A stretch of 32,586 nt of DNA from an uncultured Pelagibacteraceae bacterium (lineage in GTDB: Bacteria > Pseudomonadota > Alphaproteobacteria > Pelagibacterales > Pelagibacteraceae): NCBI GenBank assembly GCA_902581925.1, contig CACHQB010000013.1, positions 1-32,586 on the forward strand, given 5' to 3'. Both the position numbers and the translations under genes were made by a program. This document shows, one piece after another, positions 8,052-16,299 of this stretch. The notes under the pieces were generated by a model. That model saw nothing but the letters and a program-made list of their open reading frames with translations. It searched no databases and was not told the origin of the DNA. The stretch's first letter is position 1, and each line of letters begins with the position of its first letter.

Positions 8052-8831
8052 ATGACTAGTAACATTAAAATTAAAAAAAATAACAACGAAGTTTCATCAA
8101 TTATTATTGATGAACCAAAAACTTATAACTCCTTATCATTCAAAAATCTTTCAGATTTATTAAAGGCATTAAAAAAATTAGATGCTGATAAAAAAGTTAA
8201 AGTAATAATATTAGAGGGTGCCGGTAAAGGATTTAGTGCAGGTCATAATTTAAAAGAGGTTGGAGGTTTAAAAAAGAGAAATAAATATTTAAAATTATTT
8301 AATCTTTGTTCAAAAGTAATGCTTCAAATTGTTGAAGGTAGAAAACCTGTAATTGCTAAAGTTCATGGAGCAGCATTTGCCGCTGGCTGTCAATTGGTTG
8401 CAAGTTGTGATTTAGCTTATAGTACTAGGGACGCATTGTTCGCTACTCCCGGTGTAAATATTGGTTTGTTTTGTAGTACACCTATGGTTGCTGTAAGTAG
8501 AAAGATAAATCGAAAACCTATGATGAAAATGTTGCTAACTGGAGAAGCTATCAAGGCAAATTACGCAAAAGAAATAGGGTTGATAAATGATAATTTTTCA
8601 AAAGCCAAATTAAACAGCGAAGTGTTAAAAGTAGCAAATAAAATTGCTTCTAAATCTAATTTAACAATAAAAATTGGAAAGCAAGCTTTTTATAAACAAT
8701 TAGAAATGCCATTAAGTAAAGCTTACGAGTATACAAGTAAAATGATGACCCTTAATATGATGGCAATGGATGCAAAAGAAGGAATTTCTGCATTCCTCGA
8801 AAAACGAAAACCAAAATGGAAAAATAAATAA
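8052..8831 (+). CDS. enoyl-CoA hydratase/isomerase family protein, ECHDC3-like
   Basis: 259 residues of crotonase fold. Oxyanion-hole regions are FSAGHNLKEVGG (residues 61-72) and HGAAFAAGCQLVASCDLA (105-122). The block ATPGVNIGLFCSTP and the C-terminal FYKQLEMPLSKAY and EGISAFLEKRKPKW closely match human ECHDC3. The two catalytic glutamates of true enoyl-CoA hydratase appear replaced: the PEI position reads GVNI and the AMEM position reads MMKM. Classical syn-hydration is therefore doubtful. The gene directly abuts the oxygenase. With a DddP-like gene upstream, an acryloyl-CoA-related role can be imagined, but the missing glutamates argue against a simple AcuH-like hydratase. Confidence 0.85.
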   Translation: MTSNIKIKKNNNEVSSIIIDEPKTYNSLSFKNLSDLLKALKKLDADKKVKVIILEGAGKGFSAGHNLKEVGGLKKRNKYLKLFNLCSKVMLQIVEGRKPVIAKVHGAAFAAGCQLVASCDLAYSTRDALFATPGVNIGLFCSTPMVAVSRKINRKPMMKMLLTGEAIKANYAKEIGLINDNFSKAKLNSEVLKVANKIASKSNLTIKIGKQAFYKQLEMPLSKAYEYTSKMMTLNMMAMDAKEGISAFLEKRKPKWKNK

Positions 8832-9010
8832 TGATAAAGAATGTTTTAATAGTTCTTTTTATTATTGTTGGAATGTTTGTAATTTATAATTTTAAAGATC
8901 ATAATCAAAAAAGAGCGATAGATGCATGTATTGCTGGTAGCCAAAAACTAGAAAAACCAATGACAGTTCCTGAAGCTAAAATATTTTGTGAAAAACAAAT
9001 TAAAAAATAA
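8831..9010 (+). CDS. small membrane-anchored protein, 59 aa, unknown
   Basis: A short ORF whose ATG overlaps the crotonase stop (TAATG) and which ends 3 bases before the next gene. It begins MIKNVLIVLFIIVGMFVIYN, a single hydrophobic segment that could be a membrane anchor or uncleaved signal. A polar tail of about 38 residues follows, with two cysteines (DACIAGSQ and AKIFCEKQ). It fills what would otherwise be a 180-base gap in a genome with almost no gaps, and the coupling geometry matches its neighbours. That makes it a likely real gene. No family recognised. Confidence 0.6.
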   Translation: MIKNVLIVLFIIVGMFVIYNFKDHNQKRAIDACIAGSQKLEKPMTVPEAKIFCEKQIKK

Positions 9011-9013
9011 TAA

Positions 9014-9448
9014 ATGAGTGATATCAAAGAAGTTCTTTCTAAATATAAATCAATTGCAATGGTAGGAGTAAGTAATGATCCAACAAAAGCATCAACTATA
9101 GTTATGAAATATATGCAAAAATATGGATTTAAAGTTTATCCTGTCAATCCTAGAGCTGAGGGTCAAAAAATTTTAGGAGAGGAAGTTTTTGCTAAAATAT
9201 CTGATATTAATGATCAGGTTGATATTGTAGATGTTTTTAGACCATCAAAAGAAGTTTATACTATTGCAGAAGATGCAGTTAAAATTGGCGCTAAAGTTTT
9301 ATGGTTACAACTCGGTATACGAGACGAAAAGGCAAAAGAATTGATGAAAAAAAATGATATTAAGTATATTGAAAACAAATGTACTAAAATGGAATATCAA
9401 AAATATTTTTTAAAAGTAAGACAAGCTTTTCCAGTTTTAAGTGACTAA
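9014..9448 (+). CDS. CoA-binding domain protein (YccU-like)
   Basis: 144 residues of the CoA_binding_2 family. The N-terminal Rossmann segment SIAMVGVSNDPTKAS is followed by GFKVYPVNPRAEGQKILG, VDIVDVFRPSKEV and KVLWLQLGIRDEKA, the usual order in this family, and it ends with ENKCTKMEYQKYF. These proteins bind CoA or acyl-CoA, and their exact role is unknown. The stop overlaps the next gene's start (TAATG). Its place after a crotonase fits CoA-linked metabolism, but that is context only. Confidence 0.85.
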   Translation: MSDIKEVLSKYKSIAMVGVSNDPTKASTIVMKYMQKYGFKVYPVNPRAEGQKILGEEVFAKISDINDQVDIVDVFRPSKEVYTIAEDAVKIGAKVLWLQLGIRDEKAKELMKKNDIKYIENKCTKMEYQKYFLKVRQAFPVLSD

Positions 9449-11058
9449 TGAGCAAAATAATTAAATTTTTAGACAGCACATTTTTAGATTTGGGTCGTGA
9501 ATTTAAATGGACTTATCTACCTCCATTAATGGTTTATATGGCTGCAGGTATTTCTGGTTTAACAGGTATTGTTGGTACATTTTTTGTTAAAGATTATTTA
9601 AATTTATCAGCAGCATTTTTAGCAGGCCTAGGTTTTTGGGCTGGAATTCCTTGGGCATTAAAAATGCCATTAGGACATTTAGTAGATCTAATCTGGGAGA
9701 GAAAAAATTATATGGTCTACTTTGGAGCTTCATTGATAGCTCTTAGTTTACTAATTATGTATGGATTGATTATTCATACTGAAGATATGTCCCAGGTATT
9801 TTCGGTGGAAACATGGTTTGTGATAAGTGTGATTTTAGCTCCAGTTGGTTATGTGGTTCAGGACGTTGTAGCCGATGCTATGACAGTTGAGGCAGTTCCT
9901 TTGGTTGATGAAATAGGAAATGATTATTCTAAAGATCAAATAAAAATAATGCATACAACAATGCAGACACTTGGAAGGTTTGCCATTATTGGCGGCACAG
10001 TACTTGTTGCATTAGTTAATGTAATTTTGTTTAGGGACGTGGAAAGCTTAGAGCAGACCGATAAGATAGATTTATACGGAACTATCTACATTTATGCTCT
10101 TGTAATACCTTTAGTTTCTATACTGGGTGTAATTTTAGCTAATTATTTAAGACATAAAAAAATACAAACTTTGAAATCTAAAGGTCTAGAATTTAAAGAT
10201 GAAAGAGGTAACGAAAAAACAAAAATAAACTGGTGGATATTAGGAGGAAGTCTAGTTTTTGTTATTTTCACATTGTCTATTGGTTCCTTTAAAGTTCCGT
10301 TTGCACAAGAAATTGTTTTTATAGGCTCAGTTATAATCATTTTGTTTTTAATGTTTAAACTGATTAAGGAATTACCTCAGGAACTACGATTAACAATTGT
10401 AGGTACAGCAGTAATTATTTTTGTATTTAGAGCCATGCCAGGTCCTGGCCCTGGTTTAACTTGGTTTGAAATTGACGAACTTGGATTTAATGAGCAATTT
10501 TTTTCTATTTTATCACTTCTCGCGTCAATTTTAACATTGGCTGGCATTGTTTTATTAAGACCATTTATGGCAAACAATTCAATTGCTAAAATAATTGTTG
10601 TTTTAAGTGTTGCTGGTGCAATTTTATTTTTACCTAGTGTTGGAATGTATTATGGTTTTCATAATTGGACAGCTTCATTAACAGGCGGGGTAGTTGATGC
10701 AAAGTTTATTGCATTAATTAATACTGCATTAGAGTCTCCTCTTGGGCAAGTATCAATGATACCTTTACTAGCCTGGATAGCAAAAAATGCTCCAGCTCAT
10801 TTAAAAGCAACTTTTTTTGCAGTTTTTGCATCTTTTACGAATCTAGCATTATCAGCGAGTGCGCTAGGAACAAAATATTTAAATGAAATATTTACTGTAA
10901 CAAGAGAGGTTAAAGACAAGGTTTCTGGCGAAATACAAACCACTGCTGATTATTCTGAACTTGGAATTTTATTGATTGTTGTTACACTTTTAACTTTGAT
11001 TCTTCCAATTGTATTTGTATTTATAATTAATAACAGTAAATACAAAACTACAGAATAA
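9448..11058 (+). CDS. MFS-type permease, BT1 (folate/biopterin transporter)-like
   Basis: 536 residues with many hydrophobic segments spread over the whole length (about 12). The early GFWAGIPWALKMPLGHLVD region resembles the loop 2-3 motif of BT1/folate-biopterin transporters of the major facilitator superfamily. A second-half block, ESPLGQVSMIPLLAWIAKNAP, is also family-like. It is an inner-membrane carrier; the substrate is unknown. It could import the compound handled by the upstream operon. The folate link is appealing because the neighbouring dehydrogenases use tetrahydrofolate, but this is only suggestive. Coupled to the CoA-binding gene by TAATG. Confidence 0.72.
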   Translation: MSKIIKFLDSTFLDLGREFKWTYLPPLMVYMAAGISGLTGIVGTFFVKDYLNLSAAFLAGLGFWAGIPWALKMPLGHLVDLIWERKNYMVYFGASLIALSLLIMYGLIIHTEDMSQVFSVETWFVISVILAPVGYVVQDVVADAMTVEAVPLVDEIGNDYSKDQIKIMHTTMQTLGRFAIIGGTVLVALVNVILFRDVESLEQTDKIDLYGTIYIYALVIPLVSILGVILANYLRHKKIQTLKSKGLEFKDERGNEKTKINWWILGGSLVFVIFTLSIGSFKVPFAQEIVFIGSVIIILFLMFKLIKELPQELRLTIVGTAVIIFVFRAMPGPGPGLTWFEIDELGFNEQFFSILSLLASILTLAGIVLLRPFMANNSIAKIIVVLSVAGAILFLPSVGMYYGFHNWTASLTGGVVDAKFIALINTALESPLGQVSMIPLLAWIAKNAPAHLKATFFAVFASFTNLALSASALGTKYLNEIFTVTREVKDKVSGEIQTTADYSELGILLIVVTLLTLILPIVFVFIINNSKYKTTE

Positions 11059-11070
11059 AAATTTTATAAA

Positions 11071-11640
11071 ATGAAAAAAATTTTCCTAGTGTATGGACAC
11101 TACAATGACAATTCATTTAATGCAGCAATTCGAGATGAATTTGTTAAACAATCAAAAGTAAATGGAAATCAAGTTGATGTTGTTGATTTATATAAAGAGA
11201 AATTTGATCCTGTTTTTGCTGGAGAGGAACCTGATCAAGAAGTTTTAGATCATAGAAAAAGAATCGAAAAAAGTGATACAATTGTTTTAATTGCTCCAAT
11301 TTGGAATTTTAGGATGCCAGCGATAGTTGAGGGTTGGATAGATAAAGTTTTAGCCCCACCTTGGGCGTTTAGATTTAAACAGTTGGTTGGAAATTACGGT
11401 TATCCAATTGGAAAATTAAGAGATAAAAAAGCTATAATATTCTGCACATATGGTTCACCAAGATTAGCAATTACAACTTTTTTTTTAAACTTACCAATTA
11501 GAAGATTAAAAAGAGGAGTATTCCATATGTGTGGCATATATAACATTGTATATAGAAGATATTTTGCAGTACCCTTTGTTAGTGATGCAAAGAGACAAGA
11601 ATTTTTGAATGATGTTAGAAAAACTGCTAACAATCTTTAA
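11071..11640 (+). CDS. flavodoxin-fold NAD(P)H:quinone oxidoreductase
   Basis: 189 residues. The N-terminus (MKKIFLVYGHYNDNSFNAAI) has the strand and phosphate-binding loop of the NQO/KefF/MdaB family. APIWNFRMPAIVEGWIDKVL is the family FMN/FAD-binding signature. FCTYGSP and GVFHMCGIYN follow in the expected places. The family reduces quinones by two electrons with NAD(P)H as a cytosolic detoxification step. The last 32 bases overlap the start of the next gene in another frame. No specific link to the upstream osmolyte genes is evident. Confidence 0.82.
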   Translation: MKKIFLVYGHYNDNSFNAAIRDEFVKQSKVNGNQVDVVDLYKEKFDPVFAGEEPDQEVLDHRKRIEKSDTIVLIAPIWNFRMPAIVEGWIDKVLAPPWAFRFKQLVGNYGYPIGKLRDKKAIIFCTYGSPRLAITTFFLNLPIRRLKRGVFHMCGIYNIVYRRYFAVPFVSDAKRQEFLNDVRKTANNL

Positions 11641-12085
11641 AGCTGTAATTTTATTTTTTTTCTTTATTTCATTTTCTTACGCTGAATTATTAAGCCCCAA
11701 TAGCACTATAAGCCCGAAAGAAGTTATTAAAATTCAATTAAGTGGGCTTCAACAAAATGATCTTGAATATAAAGATAGCGGCATAGTACAAACTTGGAAA
11801 TTTGCTCACCCAAATAATAAGAGAGTAACAGGACCCTTAAGCAACTTTAAGATGATGATAAAAAGCGACTCTTATGGGATGATGATTAACCACTTAAGTC
11901 ACACAATAACTGAGCTTGGAAGTAGTGACAAATGGGCTCAATTTGAAGTTATTATTCTTGATAAGGACAAAATTTATCACAAATTCAATTGGCAAGTCGA
12001 AAAGTATACCTCTGAGGGAACTTTGAAAGACTGTTGGTTAACCACAATGGTATCCAGTCCGATACCTCTTGGAAGCTCAATTTGA
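11609..12085 (+). CDS. secreted protein, DUF4864-like
   Basis: 158 residues. A signal peptide is clear: MMLEKLLTIFKAVILFFFF followed by a small-residue site SYA before ELLS. The mature part (SPKEVIKIQLSGLQQNDLE, then TWKFAHPNNKRVTGPLSNF, then SHTITELGSSDKWAQFEVI) looks like the DUF4864 family of small alpha+beta periplasmic proteins of unknown function. The ATG at 11609 or the next at 11612 both lie inside the upstream gene. The overlap of about 30 bases is long for this window but is needed to keep the signal peptide. Confidence 0.65.
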   Translation: MMLEKLLTIFKAVILFFFFISFSYAELLSPNSTISPKEVIKIQLSGLQQNDLEYKDSGIVQTWKFAHPNNKRVTGPLSNFKMMIKSDSYGMMINHLSHTITELGSSDKWAQFEVIILDKDKIYHKFNWQVEKYTSEGTLKDCWLTTMVSSPIPLGSSI

Positions 12086-12117
12086 TTGTTACATATACAT
12101 TTTTGTTTCGTAACAAT
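12085..12117. promoter_or_regulatory. 8-bp inverted repeat upstream of the second dehydrogenase gene
   Basis: ATTGTTAC (12085-12092) and GTAACAAT (12110-12117) are perfect inverted repeats separated by 17 bases. They fill most of the only gap (56 bases) between the two large plus-strand gene groups. There is no T-run right after the right arm, so a standard terminator is unlikely. A dimeric operator, an RNA hairpin or a weak terminator are all possible. A Shine-Dalgarno-like AGGAA precedes the ATG at 12142. Confidence 0.4.
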
Positions 12118-12141
12118 TAAAAATTTAGTAGGAATCGCAGA

Positions 12142-14574
12142 ATGAAAACAAAAACTAAAGTTGTAGTAGTAGGTGGAGGAGTTGTAGGGGTAAGTGCCCT
12201 GTATCATTTAGCAAAAAAGGGTTGGTCTGATGTTGTTCTAGTTGAAAGAAAAGAATTAACCTCAGGATCAACTTGGCATGCAGCAGGACTACTACCTTTA
12301 TTTAATATGAGTTATTCAGTTGGACAACTTCATAAATATGCAGTTAATCTTTACAAAACATTAGAGGAAGAAACTGGAAAAAATGTTGGCTTTAGTGTTG
12401 TTTCAAATATTCGTCTAGCAAGTACAAAAGATAGAATGGATGAATACCATCAATACGCAGGTGTCGCACGAACTATCGGAGTAGATGTTAAATTTTTGAA
12501 ACCAGAACAAGTAAAAGAAATTTGGCCGTTATGTCATACTGATGATTTAGTTGGTGCAATACAACACCCTGAAGATGGATATATTCAACCAGCAGATTTA
12601 ACACAAGCATTAGCAACAGGTGCAAGAAACAGAGGAGCTGAAATTTATAGAAATACAACTGTACTATCGATGAGACAAACTAAAGATGGATGGGTTGTAG
12701 AAACAGATAAGGGATCAATAGAATGTGAGCATGTTATTTCTTGCTCAGGAAATTTTGCACGACAAACAGGTGAAATGGTAGGATTAGATATTCCAGTAAT
12801 ACCTGTTGAACATCAATACATTGTTACAGAACCTCACCCTGCAATTCAAAAAAGAAAAAAAGATGGATTACCAGAAATGGGAGTCTTAAGAGATAGTGAC
12901 AGCAGATGGTATATGAGAGAAGAAGCTGGAGGATTAATTTTAGGCCCTTATGAAGATGGTGCACCAGCTTGTTATGTAGAGGGGCCATCAAAAAATTCTG
13001 AATATGAATTATTTCAAGAAGACTTAGACAGATTAGCTCCGCACATTGAAGGAGCAATTCATAGAGTACCTGCGTTTGGAGAAGTTGGAGTGAAGAAAGT
13101 TTATAATGGAGCAATCTGTTATACTCCTGATGGAAATCCAATTGTTGGACCAGCCTGGGGACTTAAAAATTTTTGGATTAATGAAGGACATAGTTTTGGA
13201 ATAACAGCAGCAGGGGGTGCAGGCTGGCAATTAGCAGAATGGATTGTTGATGGCGAACCTACAATTGATATGTTAGGAGTTGAACCAAGACGTTACGGGA
13301 ACTATGCAACTAAATCTTATCTGAAAGCAAAAAATGAAGAAGCATACAGTCATGTATTTATTGTCCATTATCCAGATGAAGAAAGACCAGCAGCAAGACC
13401 TTTAAGAACAGCTCCTTGTTATGAACGAATGAAAAATTTAGGTGCTGTGTTCGGTCAGAAGTTTGGATGGGAAAGACCTAATTTCTTTGCAACAGATGGA
13501 ATGGAACAAAAAGATGATTGGTCATTTAGAAGATCGAAATGGTTTGATGCTATTAAAAAAGAATGTCAAAATGTTAAAGAAAACGTAGGTCTTTTAGATA
13601 TGACTGCGTTTGCAAAATGTAGAATTAGGGGACCTAAAGCAGAGGAATTTTTAGATTATTTAGTTGCAAACAAACTTCCTAAGAAAATTGGAAGAATAAA
13701 TTTATGTCATGCTTTGAACACTAAAGGTGGAGTGCATTCAGAATTTACAATAATGAAAGAAGCAGAAAATAGTTATTATCTAGTTTCTGCTGGAGCAAAT
13801 TTAAGATTAGACCATGATTGGATACAAAAATGGATGCCAGATGATGGGTCTGTAATATTTGAAGATCTAACAAATAGTACAGGAGTTCTGGTAGTAGCTG
13901 GTCCAAAAGCAAGACAATTAATGCAAAAGGTTTCAAAGGACGATTTTTCTAATGAAAATTTCAAATGGTTGACTGCTAAAAATGTAAATGTCGGATATGC
14001 TCCAGTAAATGCAATGAGAGTAAACTTTGTGGGTGAGCTTGGTTGGGAACTACATCATCCAATTGAATATCAAAACCATATTTTTGATAAATTAATGGAA
14101 GCGGGAAAAGAATTAGGAATTAAACCTTTTGGGATTAGAGCAATGAATAGTTTAAGAGTAGAAAAATCTTATAAACTAGTTGGTACAGAATTATCAATTG
14201 AATACTCACCATATGAGTCTGGTCTTGATAGATTTGTTCATCCAAATAAAGGAAACTTTATTGGGTTAGAAGCACTTAACAAATGGAGAGAAAAAGGTTT
14301 TGATAATAAATTGGTCACTTTAGAGGTCCATAATACTAAAGATGCAGATGTGCTTGGAAATAATCCAATTTTTAAAGACGGAAAAGTTGTTGGAAGAGCA
14401 ACCGGGGGTGAATTTGGTTTTAGATTAGATAAATCAATAGCTCTTGCAATGGTAAAGCCAGATTGTTCAAATGTGGGCGACAAATTACAAGTTGATATAT
14501 TGGGTGAAATGTACGACGCTACTGTCTTAGATGAGAGTCCATATGATTCAGAAAATAATTTATTAAGAGCTTAA
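12142..14574 (+). CDS. FAD-dependent dimethylglycine/sarcosine dehydrogenase-like protein with GcvT domain (copy 2)
   Basis: 810 residues with the same layout as the protein at 2149. FAD motif GGGVVG is at residues 11-16, SGSTWHAAG has H46 as the probable covalent FAD site, and a GcvT-like folate domain with [13 protein letters not shown] fills the C-terminal half. The first 50 residues align almost position for position with copy 1. The region after the histidine ([20 protein letters not shown]) is closer to mammalian DMGDH than copy 1 is. Its stop overlaps the start of etfB, so dehydrogenase and electron acceptor are produced from one message. The expected reaction is oxidative N-demethylation of dimethylglycine or sarcosine with formation of 5,10-methylene-THF. 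The exact substrate is uncertain. Confidence 0.87.
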   Translation: MKTKTKVVVVGGGVVGVSALYHLAKKGWSDVVLVERKELTSGSTWHAAGLLPLFNMSYSVGQLHKYAVNLYKTLEEETGKNVGFSVVSNIRLASTKDRMDEYHQYAGVARTIGVDVKFLKPEQVKEIWPLCHTDDLVGAIQHPEDGYIQPADLTQALATGARNRGAEIYRNTTVLSMRQTKDGWVVETDKGSIECEHVISCSGNFARQTGEMVGLDIPVIPVEHQYIVTEPHPAIQKRKKDGLPEMGVLRDSDSRWYMREEAGGLILGPYEDGAPACYVEGPSKNSEYELFQEDLDRLAPHIEGAIHRVPAFGEVGVKKVYNGAICYTPDGNPIVGPAWGLKNFWINEGHSFGITAAGGAGWQLAEWIVDGEPTIDMLGVEPRRYGNYATKSYLKAKNEEAYSHVFIVHYPDEERPAARPLRTAPCYERMKNLGAVFGQKFGWERPNFFATDGMEQKDDWSFRRSKWFDAIKKECQNVKENVGLLDMTAFAKCRIRGPKAEEFLDYLVANKLPKKIGRINLCHALNTKGGVHSEFTIMKEAENSYYLVSAGANLRLDHDWIQKWMPDDGSVIFEDLTNSTGVLVVAGPKARQLMQKVSKDDFSNENFKWLTAKNVNVGYAPVNAMRVNFVGELGWELHHPIEYQNHIFDKLMEAGKELGIKPFGIRAMNSLRVEKSYKLVGTELSIEYSPYESGLDRFVHPNKGNFIGLEALNKWREKGFDNKLVTLEVHNTKDADVLGNNPIFKDGKVVGRATGGEFGFRLDKSIALAMVKPDCSNVGDKLQVDILGEMYDATVLDESPYDSENNLLRA

Positions 14575-15323
14575 TGAAAATTTTAGTAGCTGTAAAAAGG
14601 GTTATTGATTACAACGTTCAAATCAGAGTTAAAGAAGATGGAACTGGTGTAGTTACTGACAATGTTAAAATGTCAACCAATCCTCCTGATGATAATGCAA
14701 TAGAAGAGGCTGTAAAAATTAAAGAGGCAGGTAAAGCTACAGAAGTAGTTGCAGTAACTGTCGGTGAAGAAAAAGCTCAAGAAACTGTTAGGAAAGCTTT
14801 AGCGGTTGGTGCAGACAGAGGCATTCATGTGAAAGTCGATGGAATTTTAGAACCACTCGCTGTTTCAAAAATTTTACAAAAAATAGTAGATAAAGAAAAA
14901 CCAGATTTAGTATTTATGGGCAAACAAGCAATAGACGATGATTGTAATCAAACAGGCCAAATGTTGAGTGCTTTATTAAATTGGCCACAAGCAACATTTG
15001 CCTCAAAGATAGATGTTAAAGATAATAAATTAGAAGTAACTAGAGAAATAGACGAAGGTCTTGAAACAATCGAAATAAATGTTCCAGCTATTGTAACTTG
15101 TGATCTTAGGCTGAATGAACCAAGATATGCATCACTACCAAATATAATGAAGGCTAAGAAAAAACCTATAGAGGAAATTGTAGCTTCTGATTTAGGCGTA
15201 GATGTATCACCAAGATTAGAGCAATTAAAAGTAGAGGAACCTCCAAAAAGAAAAGCAGGTATAAAAGTAGCAAATGTTGCAGAATTAGTTCAAAAATTAA
15301 AAAATGAGGCGAAGGTAATTTAA
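14574..15323 (+). CDS. etfB: electron transfer flavoprotein, beta subunit
   Basis: 249 residues, the usual ETF-beta length. The N-terminus [20 protein letters not shown], the AMP-binding region [17 protein letters not shown], and the recognition loop [19 protein letters not shown], which docks partner dehydrogenases, are all present. It takes electrons from flavoprotein dehydrogenases and forms a heterodimer with the next gene product. It is joined by TAATG overlaps to the DMGDH-like gene before and to etfA after, a direct sign that this ETF serves N-methyl oxidation, although it may serve other dehydrogenases too. Confidence 0.97.
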   Translation: MKILVAVKRVIDYNVQIRVKEDGTGVVTDNVKMSTNPPDDNAIEEAVKIKEAGKATEVVAVTVGEEKAQETVRKALAVGADRGIHVKVDGILEPLAVSKILQKIVDKEKPDLVFMGKQAIDDDCNQTGQMLSALLNWPQATFASKIDVKDNKLEVTREIDEGLETIEINVPAIVTCDLRLNEPRYASLPNIMKAKKKPIEEIVASDLGVDVSPRLEQLKVEEPPKRKAGIKVANVAELVQKLKNEAKVI

Positions 15324-16276
15324 TGGCAATTTTACTTATAGCAGAGCACAATAATAAAGAGTTAAGACCATTTACTCTTAATGCAGCTACAGCAGCATCT
15401 CACATTGACTCAGATGTTCATGCTGTAATTATTGGTCAAAACTCTGCAGATGCTGCAAAACAATTATCTGAACTTCCAGTAGTAAAAAAAGTATTGAGTG
15501 TGGAAGGAGCTCACTATGAAAACTTCACAGCAGAAAATTTTGCTCCGGTGATTGTTAAACTTGCAGAAAATTATTCTCATATTGTTTGTTCAGCAAATAC
15601 ATTTGGAAAGAATTTGATGCCACGAATTGCTGCTCATCTTGATACATCGCAAGTAAGTGATATTATTAAAGTAATATCACCAGATACTTTTTTAAGACCA
15701 ATTTATGCTGGTAACGCTTTTGCAACAATTAAGAGCAATGATGCTAAAAAGTGTATAACTATCAGACCTACTTCTTTTGATCCTTGTGAGAGTACAGGTG
15801 GATCAGCTCCAATTGAAAAAGTAGATGCTAGTGAAGAGTTTTCAAATACAAAATTTATCAAAAGAGAGGAAATAAAATCTGATCGACCTGAACTTGGAAC
15901 AGCAAGAATTGTTGTATCAGGTGGTAGAGGAATGCAAAGTGGAGACAATTTTAAATTGATTACAGAAATTGCTGACAAACTAGGTGCAGCAATTGGAGCA
16001 TCAAGAGCGGCTGTAGACGCTGGATACATAAGCAACGATCATCAAGTGGGGCAAACAGGAAAAGTAGTAGTGCCAGATCTATATATCGCTGTTGGAATTT
16101 CAGGCGCTATTCAGCATTTAGCAGGAATGAAGGAAAGTAAAGTTATAGTTGCAATTAATAAAGATGGTGAAGCGCCAATTTTTAGTGTTGCAGATTATGG
16201 ACTTGAAGCTGATTTATTTGAGGCACTACCTCAGTTCATGGAAGAGTTGAACAAATTAAACACTATACAAAAATAA
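15323..16276 (+). CDS. etfA: electron transfer flavoprotein, alpha subunit
   Basis: 317 residues. The C-terminal FAD domain has [52 protein letters not shown] and [20 protein letters not shown] in canonical order. With EtfB it carries one FAD and passes electrons to ETF-ubiquinone oxidoreductase, whose gene follows after 23 bases. The start is ATG overlapping the etfB stop. Confidence 0.97.
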   Translation: MAILLIAEHNNKELRPFTLNAATAASHIDSDVHAVIIGQNSADAAKQLSELPVVKKVLSVEGAHYENFTAENFAPVIVKLAENYSHIVCSANTFGKNLMPRIAAHLDTSQVSDIIKVISPDTFLRPIYAGNAFATIKSNDAKKCITIRPTSFDPCESTGGSAPIEKVDASEEFSNTKFIKREEIKSDRPELGTARIVVSGGRGMQSGDNFKLITEIADKLGAAIGASRAAVDAGYISNDHQVGQTGKVVVPDLYIAVGISGAIQHLAGMKESKVIVAINKDGEAPIFSVADYGLEADLFEALPQFMEELNKLNTIQK

Positions 16277-16299
16277 TCCTTACAGTTAAAAACTAGAGT

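Noticed and set aside
12824..13141. Minus-strand ORF of 105 codons inside the second dehydrogenase
   Set aside because: Leucine-rich composition from reverse reading of a conserved gene; no start context.
15703..16035. Minus-strand ORF of 110 codons inside etfA
   Set aside because: It lies opposite conserved FAD-domain codons and shows no family features.
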